Origin: Isoetes taiwanensis
Taxonomy: Eukaryota > Streptophyta > Lycopodiopsida > Isoetales > Isoetaceae
Assembly (NCBI GenBank): GCA_021234155.1
Contig: JAJEKV010000002.1
Location: 40,725,841 to 40,789,840, forward strand
Reading direction: 5' to 3'
Length of the DNA: 64,000 nucleotides
A model generated the notes under the pieces. It worked only from the letters and a program-made list of their open reading frames with translations, was not told where the DNA came from and searched no databases. Below are positions 44,140 to 55,525 of this stretch, in pieces (position 1 is the stretch's first letter; every line of letters begins with the position of its first letter). The translations under genes were made by a program, and so were the position numbers.

Positions 44140-46936
44140 TCATTTCGTTTCATACTCTAGCCCTTTTGCTTGAGCCATATTTTGCAACGCTTCCCCAAGG
44201 CTAGTATAAAGACTCATCTGCTCCTCCACTGACAGATATGCTAAGATCTGAACATTCAACAGGGAAATATTATCCATTTTAGAATACCAGCATACTCTGC
44301 GAGGTTTGGAACATACCTGCTCCATGAAGACTTCCACAGAATAATGATGTGGAGCAATAAAGGACTGGTAATATATATAAGAAAATACAGCCATGACCAT
44401 CTGCACAAATTTTGATCATAGTAGTTTAAATTTGAAGAAAGCAACCACAAATTGTATTTATATAAGTTGGTTCGAATTTGAAAAACTGAATTGTATTTAT
44501 ATAAGTTGGTTCGAATTTGAAAAACTGAATTAACCAGGACTCTTCATCCTATCAAACACACTCTAAGCATCCAACTTTTTGTGCTTCATCCTGACACGTA
44601 TATCTAAACCAAAAGCTTTTTAGAAATAAAAAGCAAATTGCACAAAATGAACCTGACAGTCCATTCGATCAGTAATACCCCCATGGCCTGGAATGCTGTC
44701 TCCAAAATCCTGAGGATGCCAATGCCAAAAATCATATTAATCATATACAGCGGTAAAATGAGTAACATCTGATATTAAAAAGAAGTCAGACCTTAATTTT
44801 AAATGCACGTTTGAAGCCACTGGCAAAGAAGCCACCAAACGGTGCAATAAGTGATGCAAATAGACCAAACGCTAGTGCGTGCCACTGGACAGGCAATATA
44901 TTCACGCTCTTGGGGAACTGCATCAAATTAAAGTTTGGAAAATGTGAAGCAGGTAAAATGCATGCATTGGTACTACCCTATGGCATGTTAACCAGCTACA
45001 TAGAGGAGCATATTGAAACATTGCTCTAACTAGCAATTAGGCTGTATGTATGGTCCATGGAACACTTGAACCTACTTACCATTAAGGACATCCATCCTGG
45101 CAATGGAAACTCCTTTGGTTTAAAGAGCACTCCAGGGGCACAATCCAGCCATCCTACAGTCAAGTCCTGCATGCAACCATTTTTTTGTTGAATCTTAGAA
45201 AAAGACGGAAATTCACGCACACAACTTGCATATATTTATTTTATAGCATTTGTTAGAAAAATTATGGGATTTTTAGAAGCACTGCAGAGATTAAATAAAG
45301 GAAACAGATCTACAAACATTTTCGAATGGAAGTACCAAAGGTACTTGTTTGCATGTTGGGGTAGCGTACAAAGTTATGGTGCTTTTCCATGCTCAGTTCA
45401 TGCAATACAAAATCGTGTACCCTTGCTCAATTTAAGCAACGAGAACACATGCAACATTTCTACAACAGCATCCGTAGATTCAGACCTCACAATAAGTAGA
45501 ATGTAGATACCTTTCGTGGACAAGTTAGCCAAGGAGAACTTCCCATCAACCTAGCCAGCTACAAAGACCAAGCAAAAAAAAATCAACACCAAAAGTTGTA
45601 GCTGTGAAAGGAAAAACAAGCAAAAGTATGCCACCAACCACAAAAGCAGATATGACAGTGGTGACAGAAGCTCCAATGAAACCTTCCCATGTTTTCTTTG
45701 GCGATAGCTTTATTAGTGGCGTGCGCCCGAAAAAGAATCCAAAAAAGTACGCTGCAATATCATTGATAACAATCAATGATACTGGCAATAGAAACCTGAG
45801 TAAACCCCATCATGTTAACTTTATAAGTACTACAAGTGCTCTGCAGATGACACAACTTCCACATTTGACAAATTACAAGCACTTTCCTGTCAGTAATAAC
45901 AAGAAGCAAATCAACAATCTGCAGTGTAGTGCACAGCAACCAACTTGCTTTTGTCGTAAACTTCAGGAGAAGTACAAAACCTAATCTATCACAGTGATAC
46001 TGAGTACGTACCATATGATGCCCTCGAAAATATTTGCAACAATAAAAGATGACTGTGTAAAGACAACAAAGAGTATCATATGCGTCCATGCAAATTGTCC
46101 AAACTGATATTGATAGAGGCCCTTCTTGAGAGAAAGAATGAACCATACAAAACCTGTAGAACATGGCATACATAATCAACATATACTGCCTTATTAATTG
46201 TGTGTATGTCTTTTTTGTTGATATGTTTTAGAGAGAAGATAATAGATTTTATCAAGAACTTGCCTGCAGTGTAGAGGGAATAACATAATAGCATGTGGTA
46301 ACTGATAAATCTACTAATAAATCCACTGAACAGCTTAAGGAGGAATTTGTCAGACTGTATTGTGGTTACAAACTGTTTGCTTAAAAATCGTCCATAAACA
46401 TACACCATTGCCGTCACAAAAAAATGCCTGTAAACAAGAGAAATTGCAAATCAAGGGAGAAGAACCAGATGTCATAAGTATAGCAAAATAAGAATAGGAT
46501 AATTGAGCCTATACCAGTTGAGCATACTAAAACCTGGCAATTGCTTCTGGTGTCTCTTTTCTTGAGATGCTCTAGCAAGGGTAAACAGCTCTCGTACCAT
46601 AAGAAATTGAATAACCACAATCATTAACCATAAATAAAGGTGTCCCATATACAACACAAAAATGAATGATCCGATCATATATACTGAAGATGTAACTCGG
46701 ACTTTCATGCTTTTGTACTTGTTACGGTCATCTCTAAGCAGATCCCCATTGGACCTAGCAACATCTGATACAGTCTGAACCTCATAAAATTATAAGCATC
46801 AAGAGGGGTATACTTCATGGGGGAAATAAAAATTGCCCATTTGTACGATGGATACCTCGTGGCCACGTTTACGATTTCGATGACGCCCTGTTGAAGAAGG
46901 CCCACGAGGAGTGGCTGCTCCATCCGTCTGCTCCAT
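44140..46936 (-). CDS. CDS1: Phosphatidate cytidylyltransferase (CDP-diacylglycerol synthase), 11 exons
   Basis: Makes CDP-diacylglycerol from CTP and phosphatidic acid, the precursor of phosphatidylinositol and phosphatidylglycerol; a multipass ER enzyme. Exons: 46,936-46,856; 46,780-46,515; 46,427-46,264; 46,153-46,012; 45,795-45,639; 45,558-45,511; 45,166-45,080; 44,917-44,792; 44,709-44,653; 44,400-44,317; 44,247-44,140. They sum to 1,320 nt (439 residues), normal for the eukaryotic type. Phases agree throughout. Seen: basic N-terminus, several hydrophobic helices, [12 protein letters not shown] (exon 5), WLTCPRK (6), [14 protein letters not shown] (8) and [17 protein letters not shown] (9), the last two forming the CDS signature. 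Introns are GT-AG except intron 3, GCAAGT...AG. The start is the upstream in-frame ATG; the ATG at 46,923 is in another frame. It appears functional. Confidence 0.95.
44450..44527. repeat. 39-bp tandem duplication in an intron
   Basis: 44,450-44,488 and 44,489-44,527 are identical. They lie in the intron between exons 9 and 10 of the CDP-DAG synthase gene. Confidence 0.9.
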
Positions 46937-48484
46937 TTTTACCCTAAAATTATATCAGGGCTTCTAAGTCCTTTTAACTCCGGCAGCAAAACCCAATTGC
47001 AGCATCATATCCTGAATGCGGGGATTCACAATGCTGTGAAGGCAGCCCAGATAACTCATTTTTGGCAAAAAAAATTTCAAAAACTATTCCAAATGGGTCC
47101 CCAACGAAAGGATGTTGAGATGGCAGGAAAGAGACAGTGTGAACCGGAGTCGCAGATTTCGATTTGAACTAGCTGTCAGACCGATAATAGAATGCAGTGT
47201 GAAATCTTACATTCCAGTATCACTAATAAAATGTTTCCAAGGTTTGACACGTCCTATTGCATAACAATACCCACGAATTATTAAGTATGGAGGCAATCGA
47301 GGCAGAAGGATACCCGACCCTTTTCCTTGTAATAAACAAGCCCATCTTCATATTTTTGCTAGGCACGTCTATGTTCAATATTTATTATTAGCAGGTTTGC
47401 CTAAACCGAGGTGCACGATTTTGTGCAATTCTAGGCTATCCACGTCGACAACCACGTAACCCCTTCCATCCCACATCAGCTAAATTCCTCCTCTTCGAGC
47501 ATGACCTCCGGCCTCCGGCGCAAGTCATCGCCGCTGTTGAACTGTCCAAATCCTTTTCTATAGTTTATCTTATATTTCGATTGTATGGTAGATGGGCCTC
47601 AAGAGGGCTTTCTTCCAATTCTATTACAGATGGGCCTCAAGTTCATAAGGTTAGCTAAGCAGGTCACCTGTCTTCTTTCTTGGAATGGAACATGCTTTGG
47701 ATGAAAAGATGTGTTCTTGATTCTTTAGCAGGCTTGTATTGCACCAATGCTTGTGTTATCCCTATATGCATGGTAGCCATTTGTAAAAGGGAAAGGTGGA
47801 ATGCGAATCCTGGATTAGGGTCTTTATTGGGCAAGCAATAGAATCATGTAGTAGAAGAGGCATTCATATCTTTCAGGGCTCTGGGAAATAAGACCAGACT
47901 ATTGTAGTTTTCTTCCAAAGTTGCACATGCAAAACTGACATTAAGTTTTTCTCTAAAATAGGTAAGTTTTGCATCATATAAGTTTATCTATTTTGGACTT
48001 GAGCAATTGATCACCTTGCTTTCACATCTTTAGCCCATTATAAAGCTGTAGCTATGAGAATGAGCAAAAGTTTATTGTCTGACAAATGTGTTATTCCATT
48101 TAAGGGTTTTGGTTTTGCAAGGATTGATAAATCCCTTCTGAGCTTAGAATATTTTTGGATTGAGGATTGATGCTTTGTACAATCATCTATATTGTACTTC
48201 GGAACCTTCCAAACTCTATTTTCCCTATTGGTGTTTGAAATATGCATAGGTACAGTGATCATTTATGTAAGAAATACTTGAAGGGGATAGGGACACAAGA
48301 TAAATTCTCTCTCTTAATAGAAAGTACAAGGAGTTTATGGTCAGACATCGTTGCTCTAGGTTATTAATACTTGTGTTTCAACCACAAAGTGGACTTATGG
48401 AAATGCATATTATTTAACAGAGAAAATAAACTCATTCAGGCTGCAGGAACTCGGTTGAGAGGTAAGCAAATCTAACCTTATTAC
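46937..48484. other. Upstream region of the CDP-DAG synthase gene
   Basis: 5' leader and promoter presumably lie in the first few hundred bases, but no clear TATA element is seen. At about 47,502 a plus-strand ATG opens MTSGLRRKSSPLLNCPNPF before a stop; this could be a chance frame. The motif agatgggcctcaag occurs twice (about 47,587 and 47,628). Otherwise nothing recognised. Confidence 0.4.
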
Positions 48485-48781
48485 TGTGATGCCCCCTACT
48501 TCCTCTACGATGCTTCCATCGTATCAGAAGGCGGAGTTCATCCCCCTGACAGCCAAACTGACAGGGGCCATCCACCTTACACCAATCCTTGACAATGGAT
48601 CAATGAGGAAGAATGGATGGGTCATTTGCCCCGTCTTCCCTTGGGGCCGTCCTAGCTACGGAAGCGTATGTAAACATAAGCACATGACATCAATATACAT
48701 CAACAAAGTCACCTCGAAGGGTGATTGTATCATAACATACATGTAATAACATATCAATAACATCGTCGTCACATGGGGGAT
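48485..48781. repeat. Tandem upstream copy of the TGTGA-type repeat end
   Basis: Starts TGTGATGCCCCCTACT and runs parallel, diverged, to the first roughly 290 bp of the next unit at 48,782 (shared gttcatcccc, cctagct(a/g)cggaagcgta and cacctcg(a/c)agggtg). It has its own palindrome TACGATG/CTTC/CATCGTA at 48,506-48,523. Confidence 0.7.
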
Positions 48782-50281
48782 TGTGACGTCCCCTACTCGT
48801 ATACGATGCCCGCACCGTATACAAACAGGAGTTCATCCCCCGCACCAGCTCCACACCGTCTGGGGGCCCTCCACATATCACCGTGGACCGCCTAGAGTCC
48901 ACGGTGGGAAGAGTGAAGGGGTCATTTTACCCCGTCTCCCTCAGGGCCTACCTAGCTGCGGAAGCGTAAACATACACGTCAGTAACATAACATCATATAT
49001 CCACCTCGCAGGGTGGCACATCAACATCTGCATAGACAAAGATCAGCACAATACAAAGGAAGTTCCTACCCAAGGCTCAGACTCCAGGGGTTGACTGACA
49101 AGCTTGGGTCTCCAGAGTTCAGTCTGAGGGCATTTAATCATGACAATGGATTGGGGGCGGCATAAGCACATGGCTTAGGGTTGTCCACTCTATCCGCCTC
49201 CTCTTGTGCACACTTTGCGTGAGTAGGTTGAAAAGTGTTGGGACTGGATCAGAGCCCATGGGGTGCATAGCCAAAGGGGCTATTCCCGGTTACATCTCCC
49301 GGTCCCGATGGGGCGTGGTAGGGATCACTCCCTCCGAGATCTACATGCCGACCCAAGGTGACTAGAGGGGCCACCCCCTTATTCGACTTAACCCACTTGG
49401 AAGGTGAACACCACCCCACGGGTGTCGAGCCCATGCCTTACCCACACTCAGTGGCAAGCCATTAGACCTAGTCACTCTGATTCCCGGTAGGCCTTACACA
49501 CCAGAGGGATCGGTCAAGGGTAAGAACACGAACCTCATTCTAAGCCAGTCTGGCCCCTTCACCCACAACCAGGTGGGCTCCTGTACACAGGCCGAAATCT
49601 AGTAATGCACTAAGAGGGACTAGCTAGGAGCATCATCGACTAAGCTTTAGGTCTCTACCCTCCTTCCCAATACAATGAGTCCACAGAATACATCCGTCCA
49701 TCATATCAACATAAGTAATAAGAACTAATCTAATTCATAGAGTTAGGTTCTTTAGTTAGAGTCAATCTCAAGATCTGCTTGGCTACTAAGGGTGATTTAA
49801 TAGGCTAAGCCTACTGGTTCGAAGGCTGGAATAAGGTTTAGGCTATTCAATCGACCAAATACCTGATCCCTGGTTCACTCCTCTCGATCCGAAGGCATCC
49901 ATGTCTCTGTTCTGCTTCAGGATGCGGTCGGAAGGATGATCTGATAAGCTGGGGCACACGGCCAGATCGTGGGAGTTGGAATTGCCTCCTCATGCGCGCG
50001 AATCGGAGCTCGGAAGGTCTGTGGGCGAAAAAGGGAAAGTTAGGGTTTGGTATGTAGGCTATCAATTAGGTTTAGGGTTTCCATGACCCTTGGTCTACCT
50101 TTAATGGGTTAAAGGTCTAAAAGTGCGCACATTGCTAAGTGTGCGCACCATTGCAAGCTGCCCCCTAGGGCGCCCTTGCTTGGGTACACGTCGGCGTACA
50201 CGTCGATTGGGACGGCGTGTACGCGTGACGGTGCAGTACAGTATACGTCCTGGGACCGTATACTGTGCTGGAACGTCACAG
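48782..50281. mobile_element. 1,500-bp repeat with inverted TGTGACGTYCC ends (left arm)
   Basis: Left end TGTGACGTCCCC, right end GGAACGTCACA. Each end has an internal palindrome with GTATACG/CGTATAC arms (48,799-48,822 and 50,241-50,265). The part from about 49,085 to 50,281 is the inverted, diverged counterpart of 54,321-55,525 (for example gcatagccaaaggggctatt on both). It could be a non-autonomous TIR element or an inverted LTR-like unit. No ORF. Confidence 0.65.
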
Positions 50282-50914
50282 GGATCCTACCCAAGGGCTC
50301 AGACTCCAAGGTATGGACTGACGGCTTGGGCCCCCGGGGACTTCACCATGTTGAACCAGTATAGACCAACATCGTGACTAGTAGGGGGGTTTTTTATTGC
50401 CAAGGGGGTCCGTAGACGTATGGGTTGGCTGTACGGAAAACCAAGAATTTGGAGTACTCAAAACGGAAGGGGGTGGTGGGCGGGAAATGGCGCTCCCGCA
50501 TGGATCCGGGTAGGGGTATAGGGCATCTTATTTCGATCTACAGGGTGATATATCAATAGCAGTGCGTAATCTAGTGCTTAATGCAGATGAAATTTGTGCT
50601 TCTTCTTGCAATCTACTGGACAAATTGAGCACCCATTGAGCACCGTGAAAGGAGTTTTTGTGGAAGCATTTGCAGCTCTTTCTGGTTCAAAATCTTACAT
50701 TCCTCTTTGTTCATATGCACCCATTTTTTATTTGTAATTTGACTCTTGTTTGCGTGCTTGTGTGATTTTTAATTTGCGGGTTAAAGCACATCATCGTTTG
50801 CTTCACAAAAAGCAAGCAAAAAAAAATTTAGTTTTTCTCACCTACTTCTCAGATTTTATTTTTTCTCAACCAATTCTTACCTTATACCTGTGATGGCAGC
50901 TTCTTTGTGGAGTC
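50282..50914. other. Leader between left arm and transposase-like gene
   Basis: The first bases (gatcctacccaagggctcag) repeat a motif of the left arm at about 49,067. The remainder is AT-rich and may include the promoter of the downstream gene. No ORF supported. Confidence 0.4.
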
Positions 50915-53900
50915 ATGTCGGTGGAACGGGAAATAGTGGTTTGTGTTGATGCCGAAATGGTGATGTTACTTGAGATTGGCTTTATCATAGTGAAGAATAA
51001 CATATTATATGCTGATTTGAGACGTGAGTTGGAGCTCGATGGGTTGGAGGAGCTAGAGGGAAAGACTTTTGTTTTTCTTGGTGAAAAGAAATTGCCATTG
51101 TCCAAGAGGCAAGAAGATAGACATAAATTTGTAGCGCACTGTGTTACGATAAGAATAGTAGGTTGTGAAGATCAAGATGGGCACCCCAAGGTTGGCGATC
51201 ATCCCAAGAAAAGAAGAAGACTAGTACTTTCCGAGGTTGAGGAAGAGATCAATGTAGACGACTATACAGTTGAGGTTGAAGGGGTAGGGGTAGATGGCAT
51301 TGGTAAAGCTGGTCAAGACTTCAATGTAGCTTGTGAGGCACCCGAATTTGCTAGGTTGCTTTCCAAGAAAGCCTCAACAGCTCAAACAAACAGGTGGAAA
51401 CATGTCTATAGGAAGTACAAAATGAAAATGAAGAATAATGGCAAAACAGACCGATTTGAGATTATGTCCATGGATGTAAATGGAGTGGCAGTTTTCAGTT
51501 TGTGGTGTGTAGAATGTGACATGAAATATGGCAAAGGGGGAGAAGATATGATGTATAATTTCACCGCTTGGCACTTGGAAACCAAGGAGCACAAATTGAA
51601 CTTCTTAAAGCATAGACAAGGTCTTGAAAATAATCCAGATAGTGAATCAACTCTTAAAAGTCATGAAGAAGTTGTGGCTGAGAATAGGGCAGCAGTGGAG
51701 CTTTGCATGTCAACAAAAGTCACCCCATTTGTTGAGCAATATCAAGTAAAGTTTGAGTTGTTTGAGGAAACCATAGGAGGCTATGCGAAGAGTGAAGAGA
51801 TTTGCATTAAGTGTATGACCTGCCATGTGGCATGACGTAAAAATAATATCTGTATCTGTATCTATTTCCAAATAGAGGGGACCTAATTGACAACATGAAG
51901 GAACATATTAAAAGTAATAGACATGTTGCTGCTAAGGAAAAGAAAGAGAACAAGGAGAACAAATGCAATGAACCAAAAAAAGGTGGCAGACCAGCAAAGG
52001 AAGTCAATGGGCCTGGGCAAAAGAGCATGCTTACTTATTTCACCAAAGGTAGTGCTTAAATGTTATTGACAACAAAATCTTAATGGCTAACATTTTTGTT
52101 ATTTCATGCAGCTCCGTCAAGCATTGTAAATGTTGAGTCACAAGCTAGTTCTTCAAGTAAGTTTTTCGCACCTCTTCAATATCTCTTTTATCCATAAATG
52201 CTGGAGGTATGATGCTTTTCTTCCTATTTGTTTCATTTTCGTCATAAAAAAAAATAGGAAGTGAGTATTTGGCTTCCCTTTGTTGGGGTTTTTGGCAATT
52301 AGAGTATAGGTATGGTACAAAGAAGAGGGATTTGAGGCCTTATCTAGATGATTCAAAGGCTGGTTATTGTTGGTACTCTGAACCAAAGCTCAAAGCAAAG
52401 TTTCAGATTGGTGATGACGTAGTTGAGGTTGATGGAGCATTTAGGCATGTGAGCTGTTGTAGAGTCAATATAGATGGTAAAAGGTTTCCAAATTTCCAAT
52501 GTTCATATTGTGCATCAATTCCCAAAGAGAGGGACTTTCGTATGAGAGTATACAGACAAAATGGAAAAACATTAGAGAGAGGTCAGCGTGATACAAAGAC
52601 ATGTACAAGGGTAGACTTTCTTACATATACAGAGCTGGTTAACATGGCTAAGGACAGCAGGCTTGAAAATAGATTCTTGAAGAAGGAGTTGACTTTCTCA
52701 AAGAAAAGAAATGTGGCTTTGTCTGTGAAGGTTAGAACCTTACGAGAAAGTTTGAGTGAGTCGATGAATAGAAAAGATGTGAGGAAGTTTTGCAATGACA
52801 TAAGGGAGGCTCACTCACAAGGAAAGTTTGATGGTAAAGCAGCCTTATGGAACTTCCTTATTGACATTGCTCAGAACATTTTGAGGCCGGGACATAAGAA
52901 ACGTTATAATCAGACCACTAAAGAATTATTTGAGACCATTCGAATTTGGGGTGGAAAGAGGATGCATAATTTCTTAACCATGAACTTCTGTGGTCCTAGT
53001 TTATCAACCACAATGCGGTCCACTCGAAAAAATTTTACTTACAGGGTTGGTATAGTGGAAGTAACATTTATTCATTTAGAAAAGGTATATGCCAAGCATA
53101 TGGCAGATCCTGGCTTAAAAGCTGGATGTATTCCCACTCTTGTTGCAGAAGATGAAACAGTCATAAAGAGGTCTGTATACTGGAATGCAAAGGACGACTG
53201 TTTGGTAGGGTTTTGTGGCATTTTGGAGAACCATGCATGTGATCCAAGTTTCATTGTGCAGGTTGGAACTGGTGAGGCAGGTTATAAGAAGATAGTTGAT
53301 GCTTTTGAAAAGAATGTTATAGCACACTATGCTTGTGTTTTCATTATAAATCCATTGCATGCACGTCTTCCTAAGCTTGTCTTGGCCATACAACTAACAT
53401 GCAACAAGTTTGATAGTAGAGCAGTGAGAGCTCAATGGGAAACAATACAAGTTTTTTGGGACTTGCATTTGAGGCAAGTTTTGGGGCCATTAGTTGGCCA
53501 TAGCTCGGATGGAGATGCACGTAGACGGTGTTGCATCTTTGGAAGATTATACAAGTGTGAAGGATGCAGAACAAGATACGGATTCCGTGGAAGGTTGGGT
53601 GTTTATCGCAAAGAAAGAGGAAAGATGGCAAAGATTCAAGGCTTGCATGATCGATTTCATACACAATGGGAAGAAGTTAATCAACCCACTTGATAACGCA
53701 GCCTAAGAGACTCTATTTAGGTGAAGATCTCGCCACAATGAATGACATTTGGCACGCCTTCCATGCTTTCCAAGGAGAACATGGTCTTCAAATTGGAGAT
53801 GTAGAAAGGAAGGATAGACAAAATTGGAGGGCAGCCCAACGGATTGCTTCACGGAAGGTTCAAGCTTGTCTACATAAACTACAAGATCCATCTAATTCTC

Positions 53901-54290
53901 CTCCAATGCGGACTCTTGGAACTGAAACCTATTGTTCAATTGTGGCCTTATATATTGACATATTCCTATCACCCCATATGGGCCTATGGTCTCGTGTCAA
54001 GGCAAAGATCTACAGATCTCATTCTTCTTCGTAATTGCTCATTGTGGTCATGTTGCTTATTGTGGTCTCATTGGCTTATTGCTAAGATTTTTGTTTGGTT
54101 TGTTGCAATCTAAAAGGTTTTGGAGGCTGTGGATAATTAGGCATCCAACACACACTTTGAAGATGAACTTTATAAGCCGTGAGACTTTTCTGGACATACA
54201 GTTATCATGTCATTTTGTTGTGATGTTGATAAGTTATTTCAGTGAAAAATGCAATGACATTTCTCTTCCCTTGGGGAGACACGTGATGCT
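50915..54290 (+). pseudogene. Decayed transposase-like gene with tandem C2H2-type zinc fingers
   Basis: Exon 1 frame (50,915-51,835) encodes a basic region, then a finger CVEC...HLETKEH (CxxC, HxxxxxH), then half a second finger CIKC. Its second half (DNMKEHIKSNRHV) follows a SINE insertion. After intron-like gaps a 52,258-53,5xx frame has CCRVN...CSYCASIPKERDFRMR, LVAEDETVIKRSVYWN...GFCG, and VGHSSDGDARRR. Later frames give FIHNGKKLINPLDNA, LGEDLATMND, DVERKDRQNW, LGTETYC and FISRETFLDIQLSCH. EDET and SSDGD look like catalytic acid positions of an RNase H-fold transposase; family assignment is inference. At least three frameshifts plus the SINE make it nonfunctional here. Confidence 0.65.
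51821..51865 (+). mobile_element. 5'-truncated SINE tail inside the zinc-finger gene
   Basis: tgccatgtggcatgacgtaa plus TATC-type tail matches the SINE end at about 33,735-33,780. It interrupts the second zinc finger between CIKC and the HxxxxxH half and introduces the stop that ends the first ORF. Confidence 0.65.
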
Positions 54291-54320
54291 GAGGACAACA
54301 TCAATTCAAGGTGGGGAGAT

Positions 54321-55525
54321 TGTGACGTTCCAGCATAACATACGATCTGAATACGTATATTATACTGCCATGTCACACGTACATGTCACCACGACAAGTA
54401 CTTGAGAGCCGTAAAGGGTTGCACCTAGGGGGCAACCTCGTATGTTGCGCATGTATATTAAACATATGCAATTAAAACCCCCTTGCCAAGTGGCAATACC
54501 CCATTTGGTCCCTTCTAACCTAACCCTAAAAGTTCACAAATAAAAAACTAAAGGGGAAACCCTAAACCTTTCTCCTTTCGCATTTTGGGCTTTCCTGAGC
54601 CATTCCGGCTAAGGCAAGCTGCCATTTCGCATTGCGAGGTGCCGCTGAGCCGCCTTTGCACATTAGATTCATCAGGAGCAGCAGTCTTCAGCAAGAAAAA
54701 AGGCATGGACGCAATCTGGGGAGCTGGAGCTAGCCAAGGATCAGGTAACTTGCGATTCTATTGTGCAAAGCCGCCTCTTAGCCCGGCAATGAGTTAGGAT
54801 AGTATGTTAGATCAGTCCTATCAGCCTTGTAGATCCGAAGATCACCAGCCGTAACGAATAAACCTAACTTTGTATGTTAGGTAAGATAGATTAGATCTTA
54901 TTCAGTATTTCAGTTCTTTGATATTGATGATGTTCCATTCTATGCTCTCCTGTGTATGTGGGAAGGGGGGTGGAGACCCTGAAACCTTCAGTAGCAGATG
55001 ATCCTAGTTAACCTCATTCATTCCCAATTAATGCGGCCCGTGTATAAGAGCCCGCCTGGTTGTGGGTGACGGGGCTAGACCGATGGAATAAGGGGGACTT
55101 GTCCCATCACTGATTGATCCCTCTGGTGTGTAAAGCTTACCGGGGATCTAAGCTGGCTAGGCTTAGTGTGGGCAAGGCATGAGCTCAACACCTCTTGGGT
55201 GATGCGTCACCTTCAATGAGGTTCAAGTCGAATACGGGCAGTGGCCCTCTAGCCGCCTGTGATGGGCATGCATGCCTTTGGAGGGGAGGAGACTCTCCTC
55301 TTGCCTCATTGGGACTAGGGAGATGCAACTCAGCAATAGCCCCTTTGGCTATGCTCCCGGCAGGCTACAGTCCATCCCCAAGACTCTTCAACCTACTCTG
55401 CAAAGTGTGCACGGGAGGGGCGGATGGAGTGGACTACCCAACAACCATGTTCCTATGCCAGCCTAATCCATTTGCCACGAATTCTGTCTGCGTTGACTTC
55501 TGGAGGCCCAAGCCCGGGGGCTTCA
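54321..55525. mobile_element. Right inverted arm of the transposase-like locus
   Basis: Starts TGTGACGTTCCAGCA after a purine tract (aaggtggggagat). Reverse-complement matches to 49,085-50,281 run the full length (cctaggggg, cctggttgtgggtga, caagactcttcaacctactc and others), clearly diverged. The outer TGTGACGT end of the left unit has no counterpart beyond 55,525, so this arm is truncated. Frames inside are not conserved between arms. Confidence 0.65.

Noticed and set aside
46705-46923. Frame from the ATG at 46,923 as the start of the CDP-DAG synthase
   Set aside because: It is out of frame with exon 2; the ATG at 46,936 gives consistent phases.
54300-54335. aaggtggggagat before TGTGACG read as a polypurine tract plus 3' LTR
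   Set aside because: Plausible, but no direct-orientation upstream LTR or primer-binding site; the related unit upstream is inverted. Kept only as an alternative.
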